From Candidatus Fermentibacterota bacterium (GTDB taxonomy: Bacteria > Fermentibacterota > Fermentibacteria > Fermentibacterales > JCC-6), in assembly GCA_014728175.1 (NCBI GenBank), contig WJMA01000017.1:62001-126000 (forward strand): DNA of 64,000 bases, in the 5' to 3' direction. This document shows, piece after piece, positions 1 to 9,046 of this stretch. The notes below the pieces were generated by a model, which was not told where the DNA came from, ran no database searches, and worked only from the letters and a program-made list of their open reading frames with translations. The first letter of the stretch is position 1. Each line of letters starts with the position of its first letter. The position numbers were made by a program, and so were the translations under genes.

Positions 1-1212
1 GTCTGGTGGGAGAACGCCGACGGGGCAGGCGGCTCGTGGGTCGAGCACACCATCGAACAGGTTTTCGGCGGTCCCCTTTACGTTCATTCCAGCGACATCG
101 ACGGTGACGGTGACCTGGACGTGCTGGCTTCCACCGATGCCGGCGACGACCTAACCTGGTGGGAGAACGCCGATGGCGCTGGTACATTCTGGGTCAAGCA
201 CAGAGTTGATGAGAACTACTACGACTACGCGGTCTGCCTGTCGACGGACGATGTAGATGGCGACGGCGACATGGACATTTTGGGAGCCGACTACGGGGAC
301 TGGGCGATAAAGTGGTGGGAGAACCTCGACGGAGTGGGCACGTCATGGCTTGAGCACACTGTCGACGACAGATTCGATGGAGCTTACTCAGTCCGAACGG
401 CCGACTTCGACGGGGACGGTGACGTGGACGTACTCGGTGCGGGCTACGGTGCGGACGAAGTAGCTTGGTGGGAGAACATAGACAGCATAGGCACCACCTG
501 GATGAAGCACCAGATTGCCGAACTCTTCTACAATGCTTCCACTTGCTGTGCGGACATCGATGGTAACGGTAACCCTGATGCCGTGGGCGCAGCGAATTAT
601 ACCGGGTACGTAAACTGGTGGGACCTGTCGCAACGTTGTCCCAGCGGCTCGGTGGAGTCCAGCATTCTGGATGCTCGGTGCAGCCCCGACTGGGAGAATC
701 TCTACTGGAGCTGTTCGGAGCCTGAGTCGACCAGCATTGCATTCCAGGTAAGAGCCTCCAGCGACCCCGACAACATGGGTCCTTGGTCGGACACCCTGGC
801 AGCGCCATGCGGTCTTGAGGGCATCCTGGAGGATGGGGACAGCCTCCTGCAGTACAGGGCGATTCTCGAGACCTCCGATACCGAGGTCACGCCCAGGCTG
901 TTCGATGTTGCAGTCATCTGGAATTCTCTAGGTATAGAAGGGGAATGCCAAAGTGATCGTCCCCGGCTTCTTCGCTTCACCCCGAACCCCACCGTTGGCA
1001 CTCCTGTGGCCAGGTTTTTCCTACCGGAGCCGTCCAATGTGGGGTTCTCGGTTTACGATTTGGCCGGCAGACTGGTAATAACCGTTCCCCAGAGAGAGTA
1101 CCAGGCGGGAAGCGGAGAGGTGGAGCTTGCCGCTACACCTCCCGGCGTCTACTTCTGCCGGATGAGGTCGGCCGGCTTCGACCTGGTTCGACGCTTCTGC
1201 GTTCTGGAATAG
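1..1212 (+). CDS. Secreted FG-GAP/VCBS-repeat protein with C-terminal sorting domain (5' partial)
   Basis: The frame is open from the first base, so the N-terminus lies outside the window; 403 residues are visible. The first 210 or so residues hold at least four FG-GAP/VCBS-type repeats. Each has an acidic calcium-loop-like motif (DxDGDGDxD) followed by WWEN-D-G-G--W--H, the pattern of a beta-propeller on surface or secreted proteins. The last 75 residues or so (PNP-----F-LPEP--V-F-VYDLAGRLV ... GVYFCRM) match the type A C-terminal sorting domain of type IX secretion substrates and the FlgD-like Ig fold. The protein is inferred to be exported and cell-surface attached or released. Its ligand is unknown. 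The peptidase at 43290-45539 carries a related tail. Confidence 0.85.
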   Translation, partial: VWWENADGAGGSWVEHTIEQVFGGPLYVHSSDIDGDGDLDVLASTDAGDDLTWWENADGAGTFWVKHRVDENYYDYAVCLSTDDVDGDGDMDILGADYGDWAIKWWENLDGVGTSWLEHTVDDRFDGAYSVRTADFDGDGDVDVLGAGYGADEVAWWENIDSIGTTWMKHQIAELFYNASTCCADIDGNGNPDAVGAANYTGYVNWWDLSQRCPSGSVESSILDARCSPDWENLYWSCSEPESTSIAFQVRASSDPDNMGPWSDTLAAPCGLEGILEDGDSLLQYRAILETSDTEVTPRLFDVAVIWNSLGIEGECQSDRPRLLRFTPNPTVGTPVARFFLPEPSNVGFSVYDLAGRLVITVPQREYQAGSGEVELAATPPGVYFCRMRSAGFDLVRRFCVLE

Positions 1213-1278
1213 GATGCTCTGGAGAAGCAGCGAGCAATCCGATCTGTTAACCACTGGCAAATGTGTTCGAGACAAGGT

Positions 1279-1354
1279 TGGCTCCCCGAGCAGGACTCGA
1301 ACCTGCGACCTAGTGGTTAACAGCCACCCGCTCTACCAGCTGAGCTATCGGGGA
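1279..1354 (-). tRNA. tRNA-Asn (GTT)
   Basis: The minus strand folds as a full cloverleaf. The acceptor stem is TCCCCGA/TCGGGGA, the D arm is GCTC...GAGC, the anticodon arm is GGTGG-CTGTTAA-CCACT with anticodon GTT, and the T arm is GCAGG-TTCGAGT-CCTGC. The discriminator base is G, as expected for Asn. The 3' CCA is encoded in the chromosome (1279-1281); without it the gene is 1282-1354. It stands alone between the VCBS protein and the RRM gene. Confidence 0.96.
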
Positions 1355-1456
1355 GCGCAAAAAGGTTGGCTGGAAGCGAGGCTGAAGATAGACGGGGGGC
1401 TCGAATCTGTCAAGATTTTGGGTTCTTGAGAGTTTTGGTTGCCGGAGATGTGGAGT

Positions 1457-1491
1457 GGGGGAGAGGACGGGTTGATTCCGCTCTCTCCCCC
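1457..1491 (-). terminator. Hairpin downstream of the RRM gene
   Basis: A perfect 9-bp inverted repeat (GGGGGAGAG / CTCTCCCCC) with a 17-nt loop lies 15 bases past the stop codon of the RRM gene. There is no clear T-run on the minus strand, so it may be a weak or factor-assisted terminator or an mRNA 3'-end stabiliser. Confidence 0.5.
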
Positions 1492-1505
1492 GGTCTTGTT
1501 CGGTT

Positions 1506-1766
1506 CTAGGGACGGCGTCTCTTGTCGTGAGCGTAGTCTACGCGCACTGTCCGCCCGTCGATGTCCTGGTTGTCCATGGCGTTCTTGGCTGTCTCCGCAC
1601 TTTCCGCTTCTGCGAAAGTAACGAAGCCGAAGCCTCTGGATCTCCCGGTATTCCTGTCCAGGATCACCTTGGCGTCGGTCACCTCGCCGTACTCCGAGAA
1701 AGCCTCCTTAAGGCTTTCGTCGGTCGTTGCCCAAGCCAGACCACCAACGAAGAGCTTATTGTTCAT
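1506..1766 (-). CDS. RRM-domain RNA-binding protein (RNP-1 type)
   Basis: This 86-residue protein is a single RNA recognition motif. RNP2 is LFVGGL (residues 5-10) and RNP1 is RGFGFVTF (about 44-51), followed by a short basic tail (HDKRRRP). Small single-RRM proteins of this kind occur in cyanobacteria and many Gram-negative phyla; they bind single-stranded RNA and in several species are induced by cold. The ATG is preceded by AGAAGG at good spacing. The gene is monocistronic, with a leader of up to about 250 bases upstream that contains a perfect hairpin (1838-1856), compatible with post-transcriptional control. The RNA targets cannot be told from sequence. Confidence 0.93.
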   Translation of the reverse strand: MNNKLFVGGLAWATTDESLKEAFSEYGEVTDAKVILDRNTGRSRGFGFVTFAEAESAETAKNAMDNQDIDGRTVRVDYAHDKRRRP

Positions 1767-1837
1767 AGCACCTTCTCAGCGTGCTGGAGCTTGATGAGCC
1801 CCGTGGTTCAATCGAGCGGAAGCGCAGGCCGCCGCCC

Positions 1838-1856
1838 CTCCCAGTACTTCTGGGAG
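1838..1856 (-). promoter_or_regulatory. Leader hairpin upstream of the RRM gene
   Basis: A perfect 7-bp inverted repeat (CTCCCAG / CTGGGAG) with a 5-nt loop sits about 70 bases upstream of the RRM start codon, in the presumed 5' untranslated region. A possible -10 (TATCAT, minus strand 1883-1888) lies further upstream, but no convincing -35 was found. A role in temperature or autogenous control is a guess. Confidence 0.35.
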
Positions 1857-2013
1857 CGAAATACCTATGGAATTCCAAAGGAATGATAGCCTTGGGGAAA
1901 ACGGGAACGGGAAGATGTGCTCTTGCGTCAAACTCAGATTCGATCCGGCCAGATGAGAAATAGCAATTACGAACGTCTCGAATGGCGATTATCGATGAAG
2001 CCTTATGCCGTTG

Positions 2014-4095
2014 TCAAGGCCCGTCTTCTGAGGGCTGCGGGGCCCGATTGTCCGGAGGTTGGCCGTTCTGGGGAATTCTCCAGAGAAGCCAGAGGCAGCA
2101 CAGCAGAACGCCCAGGGCAGCGAGAAAGGTGGCTGAACCTATCTGCTCTACCGCAAGTCCTTCTCTGGTAAGGATTAGCGCAAGACCGTTGTTCATGGTG
2201 TGCCACAGCATGGCGGGGAATATGGAGCCGGTCGCGAGAACGACTGCGGTGAGCAGCATCCCCAGGAAGGCGGTGGGGAGCAGGCGGAACAGGGTGATGT
2301 GGAACAGGCCGAAGATGATACCCACTGTGGGGATCAGTGCCCAGGGTTTCAGCTTTTTGCGCAGCCCGTACACCAGGAGCCCCCGGAAGGGAAGCTCTTC
2401 TATTATGCCCGGGAGGATGGCCACCCAGAGCAGCAGCTCCCACGTGGACAGAGAAGGCTGGTTGATGCTCTGGGCGAATGTCCTGAGCGTCTCCTCGGAT
2501 ATGGGCAGGAACCTGCTGGAGATCTCGAACAATCCCGCGCTGGCTACTATCCCCGCCGAGGCCCCTATCAGTACGATTGGCCAGGTATGCCATTTGGGCA
2601 AGCACAGCTTAAAGGCCTTTCTTGCGGGAAGTCTGTAATGCCTTACCACCAGGATAGACCCTCCGAGGAAGATGAGGAAGAGGTTGAGGGCCAGCTGATG
2701 CCTTATGTCGGCCGTAAACCTTCCGGAAAGAAGAAATAACGCGGCCCACATGACCGAGAAGATGGGAACTATCCGGCGTGAGAACTGCTCGGGGCCCCGG
2801 CCGGGGAAGCGGGAAATACTTACATCCTCCAGCATTCTGCCGGTTCGAAGCAGCGAAGAGGCGTATGCGGTGGCGCAGATCCCGGCTCCGAAGGTAACGA
2901 TCCATGCTACGCTTGCCTGCAGCCATCCAATCTGCCCCATCATCAGCCCTTTCAGGGCCAGAGCGACGTTGGCCAGGGGGACGATCAGCAGTACCGATCC
3001 CAGTTCCAGCTGGGGGGCCAGGGGAGCCGCCGCGGGAAGCAGCATCAGCAGGAAGAGGGGAAGGAAGAAGAGCTGGGCCTCCTTGTAGCTTCTGGCCTGG
3101 GCGGATATGGCCAGCAGGAGGCCGGAGCTCAGGACCGCAACCGGGAGCAGGAACAGGAAGGCCAGGGCGGCGTAGGACGGGGGTACGTAGAAGGCGATAT
3201 CACCGGGAATGGGAAGGATCTGCAGGGAGAGGTAAAAAAGCAGGTTCGCCGCCTGGATGAGGCATATGGCTACGGCCACCGTCGCTATGAGCAGATGCTT
3301 GGACAGGACTATCTCCATGCGGGTGGCCGCAGTGGTGAGCAGCGATTCCAGGGTTCCCCGCTCGCGCTCGCCGGCTACGCTGTCTATGGCCACCAGAGCT
3401 CCCCCGGTGAGCACGAAGAATAGAGTAAGTATGGTTGCGTACCGTCCCACAGTGCTGCGTGATTTTTCTCCCGAGGTGGCCAGGTCCTCCGATCTCACTG
3501 TTGCCGTGCTCTCCGGATTGGCGGGGAAGCCCGCCTGCCTCAGGAGGTAGTACTGGTGCTCGACCCTGACGTCCTCCAGTAGCGACAGCAGCCTTTGAGC
3601 TCCACTTTGACCGTCCTCGTGGTCGGCTCTGTAGAGAACGGTGAGCCTGGGAACCGGGGACTGGAGGGGATGCTCCAGGGAATCGGGGTAGCCGGGTCTC
3701 AGGGTGTCCGCCTTGCTCTTCCTGGCCACGTCGATGATGAAGTGGATGTCCTGGTCGGCGAGGCTTTGAAATACGCTGTCGGTCTCGACCTCCCTCAGGG
3801 CCATCTCGGTCACGTCATCCTCGTCGTAGGCCCATACGGTGGAGGACCGCATAAGCTGCCTGGTCTTCTCCGGTTGATCGCCCTGAATCGCATAGATGTA
3901 CTCGGTTTTCTTCTCGTGCTCCTCTTTCTTCTGGTAGACCCAGAAGTTCACCATGAGGATCAGAGGAACCACGATCAGAGGAAGCAGGACGGCCACGAAA
4001 ATGGTCCGCTTGTCCCTGCAGACCATCCTCAGCTGGGTGAGATACAGGCGGGCTATCCGGCCCCGGGAGCCCAAGCGGCGGTCGGGACTCGTCAT
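2014..4095 (-). CDS. ABC-2 exporter permease fused to a CPBP (CAAX-like) intramembrane protease
   Basis: This 693-residue membrane protein has two parts. Residues 1-420 or so form an ABC-2/NatB-type permease: TM1 (about 32-53), a long extracytoplasmic domain to about 215, then a block of TM helices including the hallmark VAGERERGTLESLL motif. Residues 440-680 or so are a CPBP-family (Abi/Rce1-like) protease with EELPFRG, a downstream GLFHITL histidine and the HTMNN motif, which are the expected glutamate, arginine and histidine signatures. The fusion is known as a family in databases but its substrate is not. The start overlaps the end of the upstream ATPase gene by 4 bases (ATGA), so it is the last gene of the exporter operon. 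Inferred role: export coupled to membrane proteolysis of a peptide or sensing partner. Confidence 0.9.
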   Translation of the reverse strand: MTSPDRRLGSRGRIARLYLTQLRMVCRDKRTIFVAVLLPLIVVPLILMVNFWVYQKKEEHEKKTEYIYAIQGDQPEKTRQLMRSSTVWAYDEDDVTEMALREVETDSVFQSLADQDIHFIIDVARKSKADTLRPGYPDSLEHPLQSPVPRLTVLYRADHEDGQSGAQRLLSLLEDVRVEHQYYLLRQAGFPANPESTATVRSEDLATSGEKSRSTVGRYATILTLFFVLTGGALVAIDSVAGERERGTLESLLTTAATRMEIVLSKHLLIATVAVAICLIQAANLLFYLSLQILPIPGDIAFYVPPSYAALAFLFLLPVAVLSSGLLLAISAQARSYKEAQLFFLPLFLLMLLPAAAPLAPQLELGSVLLIVPLANVALALKGLMMGQIGWLQASVAWIVTFGAGICATAYASSLLRTGRMLEDVSISRFPGRGPEQFSRRIVPIFSVMWAALFLLSGRFTADIRHQLALNLFLIFLGGSILVVRHYRLPARKAFKLCLPKWHTWPIVLIGASAGIVASAGLFEISSRFLPISEETLRTFAQSINQPSLSTWELLLWVAILPGIIEELPFRGLLVYGLRKKLKPWALIPTVGIIFGLFHITLFRLLPTAFLGMLLTAVVLATGSIFPAMLWHTMNNGLALILTREGLAVEQIGSATFLAALGVLLCCLWLLWRIPQNGQPPDNRAPQPSEDGP

Positions 4096-4859
4096 TCTTC
4101 TTCCCGAAGAAGATGGAGGAATACGTCCTCCAGGTAATGCAACCCTGTTCTCCGCCGCAGCTCTTCCATGGTGCCGCAGGCCAGGAGACGCCCTTCGTGG
4201 ATTATGGCTATGCGATCGCAGAGCTTTTCCGCCTCGCTCATGACGTGGGTGGAGAACAGGACGGTCTTGCCCTGGTCCCTCAGCTCGGTGATGATCTTCC
4301 TGGTCCTGACGGCGTTGATCACGTCCAGACCCATCGTGGGCTCGTCAAAGACCAGCACCGGCGGGTCATGGGCCACGGTCCTGGCCAGGGACACCTTCTG
4401 CTTCATACCCTGGGAAAGCTTCTCCACCCTGGTGTTGGCGAAGCTCTCCATGTCGAAGGAGCGAATGAGGTCCTCGGCCCTGTTCCGGATCTTCGCTTCC
4501 GGATAGCCGTTGATTCCGGCGAAGAACTCCACGGTCTCTCTGGCGGTGAGCTTCTGGTACAGGGCGGTGGTGGAGGAGTAGAAGCCCATCGATCTCCGGG
4601 TGAGAACGGGGTGTTTCCTGGTGTTTCTGCCCAGTACGGATATCCTTCCCGAGGTGGGCTCCAGAACGGTGGCCACCATCCGGAGGGTGGTGGTCTTGCC
4701 GGCCCCGTTGGGGCCCAGAAGGCCGAATATCTCCCCCGACGAGCAGCCGAAATCGATACCGTCCACCGCCCTCACCTCGCCCCGGGACTTGTCGTGGAAG
4801 ATCTTGGTCAGATTCTCCGCGGTTACCGTGGCCCTGGATACGTCCTCGGAATGGATCAT
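4092..4859 (-). CDS. NatA-like ABC transporter ATP-binding protein
   Basis: This 255-residue ABC ATPase has Walker A GPNGAGKTT (about 49-57), Q-loop, signature LSQGMKQKVSLA, Walker B VLVFDEPT and H-loop FSTHV. The order and the MGLDV D-loop match the NatA/CcmA-like exporter group. It lies between two membrane genes with 4-base overlaps on both sides (4092-4095 and 4856-4859), so the three genes are translationally coupled and form one exporter with two different permeases. Hydrolysis drives efflux. NatAB exports sodium in Bacillus, but the substrate here is unknown. Confidence 0.95.
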   Translation of the reverse strand: MIHSEDVSRATVTAENLTKIFHDKSRGEVRAVDGIDFGCSSGEIFGLLGPNGAGKTTTLRMVATVLEPTSGRISVLGRNTRKHPVLTRRSMGFYSSTTALYQKLTARETVEFFAGINGYPEAKIRNRAEDLIRSFDMESFANTRVEKLSQGMKQKVSLARTVAHDPPVLVFDEPTMGLDVINAVRTRKIITELRDQGKTVLFSTHVMSEAEKLCDRIAIIHEGRLLACGTMEELRRRTGLHYLEDVFLHLLREEE

Positions 4860-6100
4860 CTTCTACTCCTAAGAAGCCTTTTGAAGGGGCTGGCCTTGAA
4901 ATCCCCCGTGGTTATCTCTTCCCTCTGGATTACGCCGGCGGCAAGCTTTAGAAAAAGCATTATCCATAGAACGCCCGCCAGAACCGCCACCGCCGCGGCC
5001 GGCCATTCGAAGGTACCCAGAACGGCCTCCTTCATCAAAAGCCCCATGCTGGCCACCGGAACCAGCGCGGTAAATTCGGTCAACCGTACCCCGGGGACCA
5101 TCAAAAGCCAGATGGGTAGGATGGAGAAGATGTAGAAGGGCTGGATCATCGCCTGCCCCTCCTTGAAGTTGCGGGCGAATACGGCCAGCAGCATCATCCC
5201 CGCTCCCACGAATCCGGCCAGCAGGACCGCGGACACGATTATCAGGGGCAGAACCTGCAGGGGAAGGGAGAACTCCGGCATGTCCCCTCCGGCTACGGGG
5301 CCCAGGATCATCTTCATGCTCAGGGTCATCGCCAGGACATTTAAGAGGCCGGCTATGGTGCCCAGAGTCATCACAGACATGTATTTGGCCGATATGATCT
5401 TGAATCTGGAGACTCCGGTGGACATCAGGGTCTCCCAGGTGGAGCGCTCGCGCTCTCCGGCCGTTGAGTCGACGGCCGTGTAGAAGCAGCTTACGGCTAC
5501 CATTACCACGAAGAACATCGGCAGGATCATCCCCAGAAGAAAAGAGCCCATCTCCCTCCCTGTGGAGAGGTTGAGCTCCCTCAGCTCGTAGAGCCGCCAT
5601 TCCTGGGGAGATATGCCTCTCTTTATGGCCCGGGAACGAAGGTAGCCGTTCCGATAGCTTTCGAGGATCGACCGAAGGCGATTCGCGGCCTCTTTGCTCC
5701 TGCCCAGGGAGCTGTTGTAGCCGATGAGGGTGGAGTAGCGGACCGCTCCGGGAACCGAGTCGGGCGCGGTGCGGGAGAACGAGAGATGGGCGTCTATCCT
5801 CCCGGAGGCGATGTCCCGGTGTACCTGCGCTCCGGTGCTGCACGGAATCACTTCCAGGCGGTTGTTTTCGTGCAGCATGCCTGTCAGCCTCGAGTACTCT
5901 TCGGGGGGAGTCTCCATGGAGATTCTGGAGACTTCCCGCTCTTGTCCCTTTCTGACCAGCATGGTGGCAGAGAACATCACCCACATCAGAAGTGGATACA
6001 GCACCACGGGGAGAACAATGGTATACATGACCACGGTTTTCTCCCGGAGGGAGGTGGTCATCTCACGTCCGTAGAGCCGTCCGATGGCTCGAAAGCTCAA
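4856..6100 (-). CDS. NatB-like ABC-2 exporter permease
   Basis: With the chosen start this is a 414-residue ABC-2 permease. TM1 (TVVMYTIVLPVVLYPLLMW) lies close to the N-terminus, an extracytoplasmic domain spans about 50-185, and five or six TM helices follow. The STAGERERSTWETLMST motif parallels the one in the second permease. I choose TTG at 6100 because family members begin a few residues before this point, and a -10-like TATATT lies at 6143-6148. An in-frame ATG at 6193 would place 31 unconserved residues upstream of that site. It is the first gene of the three-gene exporter, and the divergent GAF gene starts 168 bases away. Confidence 0.88.
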   Translation of the reverse strand: MSFRAIGRLYGREMTTSLREKTVVMYTIVLPVVLYPLLMWVMFSATMLVRKGQEREVSRISMETPPEEYSRLTGMLHENNRLEVIPCSTGAQVHRDIASGRIDAHLSFSRTAPDSVPGAVRYSTLIGYNSSLGRSKEAANRLRSILESYRNGYLRSRAIKRGISPQEWRLYELRELNLSTGREMGSFLLGMILPMFFVVMVAVSCFYTAVDSTAGERERSTWETLMSTGVSRFKIISAKYMSVMTLGTIAGLLNVLAMTLSMKMILGPVAGGDMPEFSLPLQVLPLIIVSAVLLAGFVGAGMMLLAVFARNFKEGQAMIQPFYIFSILPIWLLMVPGVRLTEFTALVPVASMGLLMKEAVLGTFEWPAAAVAVLAGVLWIMLFLKLAAGVIQREEITTGDFKASPFKRLLRSRR

Positions 6101-6142
6101 ACCTTGCAGTTCCTCTCTTTGATGGACCCCGGACTGCCCAAG

Positions 6143-6148
6143 AATATA
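6143..6148 (-). promoter_or_regulatory. Putative -10 element for the NatAB-like operon
   Basis: TATATT on the minus strand, about 43 bases upstream of the proposed TTG start, within an AT-rich pocket in otherwise GC-rich DNA. No good -35 hexamer is visible at 16-18 bases. Confidence 0.35.
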
Positions 6149-6268
6149 ATTCTTCTGGGTGTTGGTACACCCGAGGAACTGGCCACTTGTCACCGGACGG
6201 TTTGTTCTTATGCTTACGATTCGACCTTAGCTCAATCGATGCTCCTGCAATACCGGGAGGGGGGTCCG

Positions 6269-7567
6269 GTGTCGATAGGACGGCTGGCTGCAGCCCTGCT
6301 CGTCGCCGTGTGTTTCTGGGTTCTGGTATCCCTGGTGGGCCTTGTTCTGGGCGACTACCCCGTATGGCACCGGGCGCTGGCTGGGTCCTCCGCCGTCGAG
6401 TTGCTTACCCGTCTGCTGGGAGCGCTGGCCTCGGGCACGTTGTTCCTGGTGCTGGCCGGGCCCGAAGGGGCCGGTGGGAGTGCCGGCCGCGACGAAGAGC
6501 AGATCCCCTGCGGAGATCTCTCGGAAGCCGGACTGAGGCTGTCGCTGGCCGAAGACCGTGACGAGCTGTTTCGCAGGCTGGGCGAGGAGATCGCCGCCCT
6601 GGTCGGAGAGGCCCTGGTCTTCGTAAGCGCCTACGACCGGCGCACGGGATTCATAACCACCGTCTACTCCTCCGGTCTGGGCAAGGTGGCCACCGGCCTG
6701 GTCAAGCGGTTGGGCGAGGGCAGACACAGCATATCCTTCGCCATAGATCCGGAAAGCGTTACCGAGCTAAAGAAGGGCCAGCTCCTGCGGTTGTCCGAGG
6801 GTCTGCACCAGACCACTTTCTTCAGGGTCAGCCGCAGCCTGTGCAGGCTGGTGGAGAGGATCTACGGTCTTAGTACCATCTACGGAGTGGGCCTTTCCTG
6901 GCGGGACGTCATCTACGGTTCGGTGTGCATAGCCCCCAGGGGTACGGAGGATCTACCCCACGGGCAGACCGTGGAGATGCTGTGCCGGGAGACCTCGGCG
7001 GCTCTGCATTCGATCGGGCTGGAGAAGAACGTTGACATCCTACGGGAGGAGTGTGACAGCCTGATGACCAGGCTGGGCGAGGTGATAGCCTGCGGGGCTG
7101 AGCTGTCAGCAGTAGAGGATCCTGACCTGCTGTTCCGGACCGCCGTGGAGCACGCCGTCGGCAGGCTGGGCGTGGACCGGTTCTCATTCTGGCTCGCCAC
7201 CGATGAGCCGGATGAGGTCCAGGGCACCTACGGAACGGACGAGGAAGGCAACGTTCGCGACGAGCGGGGCACCAGGAGGCTGATCCCCTCCGACAACGCG
7301 GTATGGGATATGCTGAGGGAGGATGCGCATTACAGGCTGGACAAGAGTGTTTCACTTTTAAACTACAAGGGCAGCACCGTGGGTACCGGGGACCGGATAT
7401 ACGCCCCGGCCCGGGTGGGGGAGGATCTAGTGGGATTGGTCTCGGCGGACAACCTGACATCCGGGAAGCCTCTCCAGGAGAGCGACGGTCTTCTGATGGC
7501 CCTGTACGGAGGGATGATCGGAACGCTTTACGAAGGCCTGCGGCTCAGAAGCCGAAGAAGCTCCTGA
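6269..7567 (+). CDS. Membrane-anchored tandem GAF-domain protein
   Basis: The 432-residue product has two N-terminal hydrophobic segments (about 5-27 and 38-60), then two GAF-like regions (about 85-235 and 265-425). No kinase, cyclase or HD domain follows. The region upstream of 6269 in this frame is antisense to the exporter permease, so the long upstream extension is not real. GTG at 6269 is preceded by GGGAGGGGGG at good spacing; ATG at 6239 is an alternative with no ribosome site. The 3' end overlaps the convergent MscS gene by 23 bases. The output mechanism is unknown; it may sense a small molecule and act through a partner, for example one of the nearby kinase or cyclase genes. Confidence 0.8.
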   Translation: MSIGRLAAALLVAVCFWVLVSLVGLVLGDYPVWHRALAGSSAVELLTRLLGALASGTLFLVLAGPEGAGGSAGRDEEQIPCGDLSEAGLRLSLAEDRDELFRRLGEEIAALVGEALVFVSAYDRRTGFITTVYSSGLGKVATGLVKRLGEGRHSISFAIDPESVTELKKGQLLRLSEGLHQTTFFRVSRSLCRLVERIYGLSTIYGVGLSWRDVIYGSVCIAPRGTEDLPHGQTVEMLCRETSAALHSIGLEKNVDILREECDSLMTRLGEVIACGAELSAVEDPDLLFRTAVEHAVGRLGVDRFSFWLATDEPDEVQGTYGTDEEGNVRDERGTRRLIPSDNAVWDMLREDAHYRLDKSVSLLNYKGSTVGTGDRIYAPARVGEDLVGLVSADNLTSGKPLQESDGLLMALYGGMIGTLYEGLRLRSRRSS

Positions 7568-9038
7568 TCCTTCCCAGCAGGTCCTCGTCCTCTCTGTTGT
7601 CTGCGGTGCGGACGTGTTTACGCTTCTTGGTGAGAGCTTCCTTCTGGGTACTGATCTCCGAAAGCCTCTGTTCCAACATCCGGGACAGCTCTTCAAGCAT
7701 CCTGGAGTCTTCCTCCAGCAGCGCGGATAGCCCTTCCTTGTCCACCACCACCACCTCGGTCTCCTCCACGGCGGTAACGGTGGCCGACCGCTCCTCTCCG
7801 GTGAGAAGGCTCATCTCGCCGAAGTAATCGCCGGGTTGAAGGGTTGCCAGTTGGGTGATGGAGCCGTCCTCGACCAGCTCTACCTTGACCCTCCCCGAAC
7901 GGATCAGGTACAGCGAGTCACCTTTGGCGCCCTGCTTGACCAGGACCTCGCCCGCCGCGTAGCGCAGCTTGGAGCACCTGGCGGCCAGTTGCTGCAGCTG
8001 TTCCTCGGACAGGGGTTCGAAGAGCTCGACGGACCTCAGCTCCTCGGTCAGGTCCTCCCGAAGCTGGCTGCGGATCCTGGTCTTGAAGTCCTCTGGAACA
8101 GTGTACAGGTTGACGTCCGTGATGGGGAAGGGGATCCTCAGCCCGGCCCGGTGAAGCGAGTACCAGATGCGGCACTTAACGGCGTCGTCTATCTTGGGCA
8201 TGCTGGCGTAATCGGTTATCCAGTAGCGGACGTCGTACACTATCGAGAAGTCGGCGAACTCCTGCACCAGCACGTCAGGACAGGGGTCCTTCTGAACCCC
8301 CCTGGTCTCCATGACCGCCTTGGTGACGACGTCCTTGACTATTCCCGGGGGATGGTCGTAGGCCACTCCCACCCGAGCATGGCCCATCCTCAGTGGCTCC
8401 GGCCGGGAGAAGTTGATCAGCATTTCCTTCGACGCGGTCGCGTTGGGGATTATCACCAGGTCGTTCTCCCGGGTACGGATGGTCAGGGTTCTCCAGTTTC
8501 TCTCCACTATCTGTCCCGTCTGGCTCCCGGCCTCCACCCAGTCGTTTATGCTGAAAGGTTTCTCGATCTGCAGGGCCAGGCCCGCGAACACGTTGCCCAG
8601 TATGTCCTGCAGCGACAGACCAATGACCGCCGATATGACCGTCGAGGTAACCAGGAAGGCCGTGAGTTGGACGTCGAAGATGCTGTTGAGAACGGCTATG
8701 GCCACCACCGCCAGGATAACGAAATTGATGACGTCTATGATCAGCCTGGGAACCATGACCCCCTGCCTGCTCTTCAGCAGGGAGTCCCAGACCAGGTAGT
8801 TGAAGAACTGAAGCAGCATGTTGGAGCCCAGTAGAATCGTTGCCGCCAGGACAATCTTGGATCCGGTGGATTCCGGGTCGACCCCCATTATGCTCAGAAC
8901 CAGGTACAACCCGCCGGAGGCGCCACTCAGGAGCACCCACAGCTTCATCCTCCTGCCCGGGGCCCGCTTCCTTATCAGCCACAGAAGCAGCCCCACCGCC
9001 AGGCCCAGGGCGACGGCCTCGATGGTGTGATAAATCAT
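7545..9038 (-). CDS. MscS-type mechanosensitive channel with cyclic-nucleotide-binding domain
   Basis: This 497-residue protein begins with about four TM helices (residues 1-150). The MscS pore and beta domain follow: VIGLSLQDILGNVFAGLALQ, then EKPFSINDWVEAG and the NDLVIIPNA signature. Residues 340-455 or so form a cNMP-binding domain with GDYFGEMSLLTGEERSATV, which contains the phosphate-binding cassette glutamate and arginine. A coiled coil (RMLEQRLSEIS) and basic tail close the protein. Family knowledge: bCNG/MscS-like channels may couple tension and cyclic nucleotide signals. A CHASE2 adenylate cyclase lies in the same minus-strand gene run (15152-17275), which suggests but does not prove cAMP as ligand. 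It starts 8 bases past the stop of the histidine kinase. Confidence 0.94.
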   Translation of the reverse strand: MIYHTIEAVALGLAVGLLLWLIRKRAPGRRMKLWVLLSGASGGLYLVLSIMGVDPESTGSKIVLAATILLGSNMLLQFFNYLVWDSLLKSRQGVMVPRLIIDVINFVILAVVAIAVLNSIFDVQLTAFLVTSTVISAVIGLSLQDILGNVFAGLALQIEKPFSINDWVEAGSQTGQIVERNWRTLTIRTRENDLVIIPNATASKEMLINFSRPEPLRMGHARVGVAYDHPPGIVKDVVTKAVMETRGVQKDPCPDVLVQEFADFSIVYDVRYWITDYASMPKIDDAVKCRIWYSLHRAGLRIPFPITDVNLYTVPEDFKTRIRSQLREDLTEELRSVELFEPLSEEQLQQLAARCSKLRYAAGEVLVKQGAKGDSLYLIRSGRVKVELVEDGSITQLATLQPGDYFGEMSLLTGEERSATVTAVEETEVVVVDKEGLSALLEEDSRMLEELSRMLEQRLSEISTQKEALTKKRKHVRTADNREDEDLLGRIRSFFGF

Positions 9039-9046
9039 CTCGGTGT

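Noticed and set aside
4113-5135. Long plus-strand open frame of about 340 codons
   Set aside because: It runs antisense across a clear ABC ATPase and permease; composition is what reverse-frame GC-rich DNA gives, and no motif is present.
5786-6268. Upstream extension of the membrane GAF protein frame
   Set aside because: It is antisense to the exporter permease and its promoter, has no family similarity, and a good ribosome site lies at the GTG at 6269.
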